From: Actinopolymorpha sp. NPDC004070
GTDB taxonomy: Bacteria > Actinomycetota > Actinomycetes > Propionibacteriales > Actinopolymorphaceae
Length of the DNA: 64,000 bases
Direction: 5' to 3'
Assembly: GCF_040610475.1 (NCBI RefSeq)
Contig: NZ_JBEXMJ010000001.1
Coordinates: 372,001-436,000 of the forward strand
The notes beneath the pieces were generated by a model that was given only the letters and a program-made list of their open reading frames with translations, did no database searches and had not been told where the DNA came from. The translations under genes and the position numbers were made by a program. Shown one piece after another: positions 57,677-64,000 of the stretch; within the stretch, counting starts at the first letter, position 1; every line of letters starts with the position of its first letter.

Positions 57677-58474
57677 TTACCAAGCCGGGGCCGGAACGTC
57701 GGAGCGCACCGGAAGCGTCGTCGGCACCAGCGCGATCCGGTAGCCCACCCCCCGGACCGAGGCGACGGCCAGTTCCGAGGTGACGCCCTGCAGTCGCCTG
57801 CGCAGCCGCTTCACCGCGGACGCGACCGCGTCGACGTCCCCGACGTAGGGGCGCCGCCACACCGTCTCGGTGAGCTCCGCGAACGTCCATACGCGGTTGC
57901 CGGCACCGGCCAGGGTGGCGAGCAGGTCGAACTGCCGGGCGGACAGCTCGATCGGCCGGGTGTGCCAGAACGCCTCGCGGAGGTCGTGATCGAGCCGCAG
58001 CGGACCGAACTCGACCACGCCCGAAGCCGTCGTTCTCGGCTCGCTGTCCCTCTCCCGCGACGGTTCCCGGCCGTGCGCGGGTCCGAGGGTGAGCGGTCGT
58101 GGAGCGGGACGGCCCTCGTAGCCGTCGTGGCCGTCGTACGGGTCGTGGCCGAGGTGAGGCCGCCGGCCCGGCGACTGTTCGGGCAGTACGCCGCCCGGCG
58201 CGAGAACCCGCAGTGCGCTCTCGGCGTTGGCGACGACCATGACCGCGGTGTCGGCGTTCACGCTGCGGATGATCGACGACCACTGGTCGGGATCGAGGCC
58301 GACGCACAGGACGAGGCCGGTGCCCGGCACCGGAACGGTCCGCGTCTGCTCGGAGGTCGTGTGGCCCGGTGAGGTCGGTGCGGGCGTGTGCCCGCCTCCG
58401 TCCGCGTCACTCCCGTCGACCGGTCCGGTCGCCTGACCTGTCGGGTCTGCGGCGTCGACGAAAAGGTTCTGCAC
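57677..58474 (-). CDS. Orphan OmpR-type winged-helix regulator with receiver-like N terminus
   Basis: The 265-residue protein ends in a PhoB/OmpR-type DNA-binding domain: VVEFGPLRLDHDLREAFWHTRPIELSARQFDLLATLA, VDAVASAVKRLRRRLQG and VRGVGYRI. The N-terminal half has TGLVLCVGLDPDQWSSIIRSVNADTAVMVVANAESALRVL, similar in strand order to a receiver but without an aligned phospho-Asp cluster. A low-complexity linker joins the two. GTG 58474 follows GGGGG; other GTG starts are possible. No histidine kinase is adjacent. It is divergent from the secreted protease. Confidence 0.78.
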   Translation of the reverse strand: MQNLFVDAADPTGQATGPVDGSDADGGGHTPAPTSPGHTTSEQTRTVPVPGTGLVLCVGLDPDQWSSIIRSVNADTAVMVVANAESALRVLAPGGVLPEQSPGRRPHLGHDPYDGHDGYEGRPAPRPLTLGPAHGREPSRERDSEPRTTASGVVEFGPLRLDHDLREAFWHTRPIELSARQFDLLATLAGAGNRVWTFAELTETVWRRPYVGDVDAVASAVKRLRRRLQGVTSELAVASVRGVGYRIALVPTTLPVRSDVPAPAW

Positions 58475-58858
58475 GTTGCTGCACCCCCCCGGGTGTCGGG
58501 TGCCACCGACCGGCAGGCGCAGCCGAAGAAATTCCAGATCACGCCCCCGTTTCGCAAAAGTCTGGCATGTCGGGCTCCGTCTGCGTAAGGGAGGGAACGC
58601 GATCAGTGACCTCCCGCGGTTCCGTGCCGGCCACGGAGCCGGACCGCGATCGCGCGGCCACGGCCGGAAACGGCCGGGAACTGGTCGGCGACCCGGAAAT
58701 GCCCACCGAGCGCCCCGGCTACGCCCTGTCCCGGCCGCCCGTTCCCGAGTTTTCTGCGCAGGAACGTATTGCCCGTGGTGGTCGATCCGTCCGCCATGTC
58801 CTCCCTGACCGTCCCGTTTTCGGGCCGGACGCTCCCGAGTCCCCACAAGGAGGGGTAC
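58475..58858. other. 384-nt divergent region between regulator and protease genes
   Basis: No convincing gene is seen. TTTTGCG and an AT-rich stretch near 58527-58565 (GAAGAAATTCC, TTTCGCAAAAG) would suit minus-strand promoters for the regulator. AAGGAGGGG (58848-58856) is the protease ribosome binding site. A CCCGTTTTCGGG hairpin is at about 58813-58824. Confidence 0.5.
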
Positions 58859-61800
58859 GTGTTCAGACGCAGGGATCGAGCAGGCTCGCCTCACCTGGTG
58901 AGCCGCCCGCCGGGCCGTCGCCCGGCCGCGCGACGGTCACTGGTGTTCGCCACCGGTGCCGTGCTCGCCGTACTGGCCGGCCTGTTGGCGCCGGCGGCCG
59001 CGGTGGCCGGACAGCCACCCACGACGAAGGCGACGAAGCCCGCGCCGATCAGCAAGGCGGTCCAGACCAGGCTGGCGGCCAAGGGCTCGGCGGACGTGTG
59101 GCTGGTCTTCTCCCAGCGGGCGGACCTGAAGCAGGCAACCAAGGTGAAGGACTGGGACGCTCGCGGCGCCGCGGTCGTGAGGGCGTTGCAGGCCACGGCG
59201 ACGAAGAGCCAGGCGCGGGCGAAGAGCACGCTGAAGGCCAAGCGCGTCGGCTACACGGCCTACTGGGCCGCCAACCGGATCCTGGTGCGCGGTGCGACGT
59301 CGAGCCTGACCCGTACCCTCGCCACCCTGCCCGGCGTACAGAAGATCACCGAGACCCGGAGCTGGAAGCTGCCGCCGGCGAAGAAGGTGACCGGCAAGAA
59401 GGTCAACGCCGTCGAGTGGGGTGTCGCGGCGATCAAGGCCGACGAGGTGTGGAGCGACTACGGCGTACGCGGTGAGGGCATCACGGTCGCCAACGTCGAC
59501 ACCGGTGTGCAGTACGACCACCCGGCGCTGGTCGGGAAGTACCGCGGCAACCGGGGAGACGGCACCTTCGACCACAACTACAACTGGTTCGACCCGGCCG
59601 AGGTGTGTGGTTCTCCGTCGACCGAGCCGTGTGACAACGTCGGTCACGGCACCCACACCATGGGCACGATGGTCGGCGACGACGGCGACGGCAACCAGGT
59701 CGGCGTCGCGCCCGGTGCGAACTGGATCGCCGCCAAGGGCTGCGAGAGCGACTCCTGCTCCGACACCTCGCTGCTCGCCGCCGGTCAGTGGACCCTCGCG
59801 CCCACCGACCTGAACAACCAGAACCCGCGTCCGGACCTGCGCCCCAACGTGGTGAACAACTCCTGGGGCGGAGGGAACGGATCCGACGTGGACCCGTGGT
59901 TCGACGAGATCGTCCGGGCGTGGACCGCGGGCGGCCAGTTCGCGGTGTTCTCCAACGGCAACGACGGTCCCGGCTGTGACACCACCGGCTCGCCGGCGGA
60001 CTCGCCGTACGCCTTCGGCGTCGGCGCGTTCAACGAGGCCGGGGACATCGCCGACTTCTCCAGCCGCGGCCCTGGCGCGAACGGTGAGATCCGCCCCAAC
60101 GTGTCCGCGCCGGGTGAGGACGTCCGATCGTCGGTCCCCGGCAACGGCTACGACTACTACAGCGGCACGTCGATGGCGGCACCTCACGTGTCCGGCACCG
60201 TTGCCCTGCTCTGGTCGGCCGCACCGGCGCTCGCCGGCGATGTCGCCGCGACCCGCGCCCTGCTGAACGAGACCGCGGTCGACGTCGACGACACGACCTG
60301 TGGTGGTACGGCGGAGAACAACAACGTCTGGGGCGAGGGCAAGGTCGACGCCCTGGCCGCGGTCACCGCCGCGCCCCGCGGCGACACCGGTGTGCTGACC
60401 GGCACGGTCACCGCCGCCGACGGCGGTGCGCCGATCGCGGGTGCCACCGTTTCGGTGGAGGGGCCGCTGTCGCGGAGGACCACCACCGGCGAGGACGGCA
60501 CCTACCGGCTCACGCTGTCGGTCGGTGACTACACCGTCTCGGTGCACGCCTTCGGTTACGTCGACCAGACCGCGCAGGTGACCGTCGGCAAGGACGACAC
60601 GACGACGAAGGACTTCGCCCTCGTCGCCGCACCGTCGCACTCGCTCAGCGGCACGGTGACCGACGCGCGCGGCCAGCCGGTCGCGGGGGTCGAGGTCAGG
60701 GTCGAGGGCACACCGTTGCCGCCGGCCACCACCGACGAGCAGGGGCGCTACTCCTTCGACGCGGTGCCGGAGGGCACCTACAAGGTCACCGTCGCCGGTT
60801 CGGGATGTATCGCGGCAGAGTCCAAGGACGTCACGGTCGACGGTGACAAGGTGGTCGACTTCTCGTTGGCCGACCGGACCGACGACTACGGCTACCGCTG
60901 CGTCGTCGAGTCCGCGGACTACGTCGAGGGTGACACCAACGTGGGGCTGATCGGTGACGACGACGCCGCCCCGATCGACCTGCCGTTCCGCGGCGTGCTC
61001 TACGGCGCGGGCTACACCGAGGCCTACGCCTCGACGAACGGCCACCTGACCTTCGCCTCGCCGAGCTCGGACCTGGAGAACTCCCAGATCCCGACCCGAG
61101 CCGAGCCGAACGCGGCGATCTACGCGTTCTGGGACGACCTGGTGCTGGACGAGGACTCGGGTCTTTACACCGGCACCTCCGGCTCGGCACCGAACCGCAC
61201 GTTCGTCGTCGAGTGGCGCAACGCGGGGATCTACGGCAGCGACTCCGACGCCAGGGTGGACGCGGAGATCGTGCTGCACGAGAAGGGCGACATCGTTCTC
61301 AACTGGCGCAACATCGACGAGAACGACCCGCTGGAGCGGGGTGCGTCGGCGACGACCGGTATCGAGAACGCCGACGGCACCGACGCCCTGCAGTACAGCT
61401 ACGACTCGCCGGTGCTGGCGAACGGCAGGTCCGTGCGGTTCACCCTGCCGCCGAACGGGTTCGTCACCGGCAAGGTGACCGACAAGAACGACGGCAACCC
61501 GGTCGCGAACGCGACCGTCGACGTCCTGGAGGGCGACACCGTCGTACGCGAACTGAAGACCGGTGCCGACGGGGTGTACTTCGGCCAGGTCCGGGTCGGT
61601 GACTACACCCTGCGGGCGAGGGCCACCAACTACGTCGCGCACACGACCGGGGTGTCGATCGCCGAGGGCCAGACCGTGAAGAAGGACTTCGTCCTGGCGA
61701 CGGCCAGGGCCGAGGTCGACTCACCCGACCTGTCGTGGGTCCTGCCACCGGGTGTGAAGCAGCAGGCCACCGTCACCATCTCCAACACCGGTTCGGCTCT

Positions 61801-63334
61801 GCTGAGGTGGACCACACTGGAAAGCGGCGGCCAGCGTACGGCGGCGAAGGCGGCGAAGGTTGCCAAGGGCAAGACCAGGGTGAGGGCTGCGGACAAGGAC
61901 GCCAACGCGAGAACCGCGGCCGGCCGCTACACCAAGGCCGAGCGCGAACGGGCCCGGCCCAGCGCCGCCGGCGACGTGCTGGCGTCCTGGCCGGTCCAGA
62001 ATGCCGCGGTCGCCTGGGGTGTGGGCTTCAACGGTGACGTCTGGGTCTCCGACCCGGCGAACGTGATCAACCACGAGTTCACTCCCACGGGTGAGCCCGT
62101 CCGGTCGCTCCCGGCGGACTGGGCCGGTCAGTGGAACGCCGACATGGCCTACGACTCCCGGCGCGACCGGATGTGCCAGGTCGACGTCGGTGGGGACAAC
62201 GGCATCCACTGCTGGGACCCGGCCTCCGGTGAGGTGGACTACACGCTCACCGGGTCCCCGTGGACCAACACCTCCCAGCGCGGCCTCGCCTACCGGGCCG
62301 ACGACGACAGCTTCTACATCGGCGGATGGAACGAGGACGTCCTCTACCACGTCGCCGGGGCGTCGTCCTCGAACCCGGGCGAGGTGCTCGGGCAGTGCTC
62401 ACTGGACGGTGCGTCGATGTCCGGGCTGGCGTGGAACTCCACGGCCGGGGTGTTGTGGGTGACCACCAACTCGCCCACCGACGACATCCTCGAGGTCAAC
62501 CCGGACACCTGCGGTGTCATCACCACGCTCGGGTTCCCCGAGGACGACGGCTTCGCCGGCGCCGGCGCCGAGCTCGACCACGCAGGAAACCTGTGGATCA
62601 CCTCCCAGGTGTCCAACAAGGCCTTCCTGATCGAGACCGGAGTGCCCCAGGCGACCAACGTGCAATGGCTGTCGGAGAAGCCGACGAAGGGCAGCGTTCC
62701 GGTCGGCGGTGAGCAGGAGGTCACCGTCACGGTCGACACCACCGGGCTGGAACCAGGTGTCTACCGGGCCAACGTCATCCTGGACACCAACAGCGGCCGG
62801 CAGCGCTTCGTCCAGCTGCCGGTGCAGCTGGTGGTGTCGGGCTACTGGAAGGGCGTCAACGCCGGTGGCGACGCCTACACCGACACCAAGGGCCTGCCGT
62901 GGGTGGCCGACCAGCAGTACCGTTCCGGCCGGTTCGGCTGGGTCGGTACGTCGACCCTGAACGCCGTCGGCCCGCAGGTGGACATCCGGGGTACCGATGA
63001 CGACCCGCTCTACCGCGACCAGCGGCAGGGCATGGAGGCCTATCGGTTCGACCGGCTGCCGGCCGGCAAGTACGAGGTCACGATGGACTTCGCCGAGCTG
63101 GCCCGCTCGCCGCGGGTGGACTGGCGGATGTTCGACGTGGACGTCAACGGCCAGTGGGCGCTGGTGGGGTACGACATCGCCGACGAGGTGGGCGGCCGCC
63201 GGGCCGACACGCACTCGATCGTGGTGGACGTGCCCGACGACGGCGGGGCGTTGCAGGTGACCTTCCACCCGCGGCGTTCGTACCGGCTGCCGGTGATCAA
63301 CGCGCTGCGCGTCGTCCAGCGGCCCGACCTGTAG
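58859..63334 (+). CDS. Large secreted subtilisin-family (S8) protease, multidomain
   Basis: The 1491-residue protein has a signal peptide (RRSLVFATGAVLAVLAGLL) and a propeptide-like region (about 80-170). The S8 catalytic domain shows Asp214 in NVDTGVQYDHP, His263 in GHGTHTMG, the oxyanion Asn region SNGNDGPG, and Ser438 in GTSMAAPHVSG. Two carboxypeptidase-regulatory-like domains follow at about 511-670 (TGTVTAADGGAPIAGATV; SGTVTDARGQPVAGVEV), a beta domain, a third at about 866-940, a propeller-like region (about 1037-1270) and a malectin-like C terminus from about 1328. AAGGAGGGG fixes the GTG. It resembles bacillopeptidase F-like enzymes. Confidence 0.92.
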   Translation: MFRRRDRAGSPHLVSRPPGRRPAARRSLVFATGAVLAVLAGLLAPAAAVAGQPPTTKATKPAPISKAVQTRLAAKGSADVWLVFSQRADLKQATKVKDWDARGAAVVRALQATATKSQARAKSTLKAKRVGYTAYWAANRILVRGATSSLTRTLATLPGVQKITETRSWKLPPAKKVTGKKVNAVEWGVAAIKADEVWSDYGVRGEGITVANVDTGVQYDHPALVGKYRGNRGDGTFDHNYNWFDPAEVCGSPSTEPCDNVGHGTHTMGTMVGDDGDGNQVGVAPGANWIAAKGCESDSCSDTSLLAAGQWTLAPTDLNNQNPRPDLRPNVVNNSWGGGNGSDVDPWFDEIVRAWTAGGQFAVFSNGNDGPGCDTTGSPADSPYAFGVGAFNEAGDIADFSSRGPGANGEIRPNVSAPGEDVRSSVPGNGYDYYSGTSMAAPHVSGTVALLWSAAPALAGDVAATRALLNETAVDVDDTTCGGTAENNNVWGEGKVDALAAVTAAPRGDTGVLTGTVTAADGGAPIAGATVSVEGPLSRRTTTGEDGTYRLTLSVGDYTVSVHAFGYVDQTAQVTVGKDDTTTKDFALVAAPSHSLSGTVTDARGQPVAGVEVRVEGTPLPPATTDEQGRYSFDAVPEGTYKVTVAGSGCIAAESKDVTVDGDKVVDFSLADRTDDYGYRCVVESADYVEGDTNVGLIGDDDAAPIDLPFRGVLYGAGYTEAYASTNGHLTFASPSSDLENSQIPTRAEPNAAIYAFWDDLVLDEDSGLYTGTSGSAPNRTFVVEWRNAGIYGSDSDARVDAEIVLHEKGDIVLNWRNIDENDPLERGASATTGIENADGTDALQYSYDSPVLANGRSVRFTLPPNGFVTGKVTDKNDGNPVANATVDVLEGDTVVRELKTGADGVYFGQVRVGDYTLRARATNYVAHTTGVSIAEGQTVKKDFVLATARAEVDSPDLSWVLPPGVKQQATVTISNTGSALLRWTTLESGGQRTAAKAAKVAKGKTRVRAADKDANARTAAGRYTKAERERARPSAAGDVLASWPVQNAAVAWGVGFNGDVWVSDPANVINHEFTPTGEPVRSLPADWAGQWNADMAYDSRRDRMCQVDVGGDNGIHCWDPASGEVDYTLTGSPWTNTSQRGLAYRADDDSFYIGGWNEDVLYHVAGASSSNPGEVLGQCSLDGASMSGLAWNSTAGVLWVTTNSPTDDILEVNPDTCGVITTLGFPEDDGFAGAGAELDHAGNLWITSQVSNKAFLIETGVPQATNVQWLSEKPTKGSVPVGGEQEVTVTVDTTGLEPGVYRANVILDTNSGRQRFVQLPVQLVVSGYWKGVNAGGDAYTDTKGLPWVADQQYRSGRFGWVGTSTLNAVGPQVDIRGTDDDPLYRDQRQGMEAYRFDRLPAGKYEVTMDFAELARSPRVDWRMFDVDVNGQWALVGYDIADEVGGRRADTHSIVVDVPDDGGALQVTFHPRRSYRLPVINALRVVQRPDL

Positions 63335-63519
63335 GCCGAGCCCTGTCAAGCGCAACCTGACACAACTGCACATGGCCTGACCGCAAGGTGGGGCGGCTCC
63401 GGATTCATCCCGGGGCCGCCCTCGGTCGTGTCCGTCGGGCCGCCGTCAATTCCGGCCGGTCACTGTCAACCGTGAGTGGACATTCCAGCCGGGTCGGACA
63501 GTGGAACATCGCGGATATC

Positions 63520-63600
63520 CACAACTACGACTGGTACGACCCGTCGAACGTGTGCGGAACCCCGTCCTATCCGTGTGACAACGTGGGCCACGGGACCTGG
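63520..63600 (+). pseudogene. Fragment of a second S8 protease
   Basis: The 26 residues that begin HNYDWYDPSNVCGTP and end CDNVGHGT align with HNYNWFDPAEVCGSP and CDNVGHGT of the protease at 58859, with 20 identities and a one-residue gap. They cover the segment ending at the catalytic His. Sequence on both sides does not align, and the frame ends at TAA 63699. This is a decayed copy of an S8 gene, 190 nt after the intact one. Confidence 0.8.
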
Positions 63601-63885
63601 ACCCACCCGAAGTGCGTTGACGATCGGTGGGCGGTAGGAACGCCGGGCGTGGAAATTGCCGGCAGCGGCCGGACCTGCAGCCGGGTCGTAAACAGGTAAC
63701 TGTCACACAGAACCGATCGAGGTCCGACAGCGATCGCAACGGCACCGGGCGACCGGGCCGCCCCGATTCCCTTTGACAGAAGGGATCTGTCCTGCCGGTG
63801 GTCCCCAGCTCCCGGGACCTGCCGGGACTGTTAACCCCCGTCTTCCTCCTTCACGCTAGGCAGTGACACGGGGGAGTGATGGGCG

Positions 63886-64000
63886 ATGGCTGGAACCCGG
63901 GCTGCCGCGCGCTGGCGCGGTTTGGTCGGACGGATTTCCTCACTCGCAAGCGGCCTTTCCGGTGGGCGTGCCACCGTCGGTTCCAGTAGGGGCCGGGGTT
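63886..64000 (+). CDS. Possible 5' end of a gene running out of the window
   Basis: ATG at 63886 is preceded by GGGGGAG (63869-63875) at 10 nt and stays open to the window end (38 codons). The start MAGTRAAARWRGLVGRISSL is basic and could lead into a signal peptide. The other nearby ATG (63879) ends at a stop by 63989. It is not identified. The 285 nt between 63601 and 63885 show no other gene. Confidence 0.35.
   Translation, partial: MAGTRAAARWRGLVGRISSLASGLSGGRATVGSSRGRG

Noticed and set aside
58590..58858. A coding frame on + upstream of the protease
   Set aside because: Open for some length but with no ribosome binding site, no motif, and it runs into the protease gene in another frame.
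58937..61642. A 901-codon minus-strand frame opposite the S8 protease
   Set aside because: The protease has signal peptide, catalytic triad and ribosome binding site. The opposite frame has no recognisable domain.
63773..63778. Perfect TTGACA as a promoter for the gene at 63886
   Set aside because: No -10-like sequence lies 16-19 bp downstream (about 63795-63803 is GC-rich).

Overview
The window is about 64 kb of high-GC DNA, dense with genes that often start at GTG, and is typical of an Actinomycetota chromosome. Gene content (CIRCE-controlled groESL with a His-tailed GroEL, a GNAT-TsaE fusion, GuaB3 without the catalytic Cys, bifunctional Nnr, PspC-type sensor kinase) fits Propionibacteriales-like actinomycetes. 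The genus is a guess. No rRNA, tRNA, CRISPR array, prophage or transposase gene was seen.

Layout. 1-551: end of a sugar-dehydrogenase-like lipoprotein. 713-3228: rplM-rpsI-glmM from a clear promoter. 3323-11168: MBL-fold hydrolase, double GNAT protein, coaA, glmS, VIT-family transporter, and an MFS exporter fused to a MarR-like domain. 11222-17101: acpS-nnr, a decayed TOBE-like fragment, a P1 peptidase, then alr and an alpha/beta hydrolase. 17239-23074: the t6A genes tsaE (fused to GNAT), tsaB, rimI and tsaD, interrupted by an orphan solute-binding lipoprotein. 23300-29051: formylglycine-generating-type enzyme, rhodanese, NEW3-like remnant, NagZ-type lipoprotein, RidA and a THUMP-like methyltransferase. 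29134-31504: groES-groEL with two CIRCE sites and a structured spacer. 33004-49415: the purine genes guaB, guaB3 and guaA with gabD2 and a GMC oxidoreductase, all on +. Two minus-strand cassettes separate them: an RND exporter (35872-39630) and a lipoprotein plus FtsX/LolD-type ABC transporter (43847-47605). 49460-51586: alcohol dehydrogenase and a glutathionyl-hydroquinone-reductase-like protein. 51760-56415: a divergent PspC/toastrack and sensor kinase/response regulator module. 56552-64000: small membrane protein, PIG-L deacetylase, orphan winged-helix regulator, a 1491-residue secreted subtilase, a fragment of a second subtilase, and a possible new gene start.

How the genes work together. 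GlmS and GlmM make amino-sugar precursors for the cell wall, Alr supplies D-alanine and NagZ recycles muropeptides. GuaB and GuaA carry IMP to GMP. TsaE, TsaB and TsaD modify ANN-decoding tRNAs. The PspC, kinase and regulator block looks like an envelope-stress circuit.

Two things stand out. At least ten unrelated short tandem repeats (9-18 bp units) lie in both genes and spacers, suggesting recent slippage or duplication. Several strong hairpins are present, notably a 22-bp palindrome at 35758-35807 and a multi-stem element between groES and groEL. I did not find a clearly new defence or biosynthetic system; the findings list the best leads.
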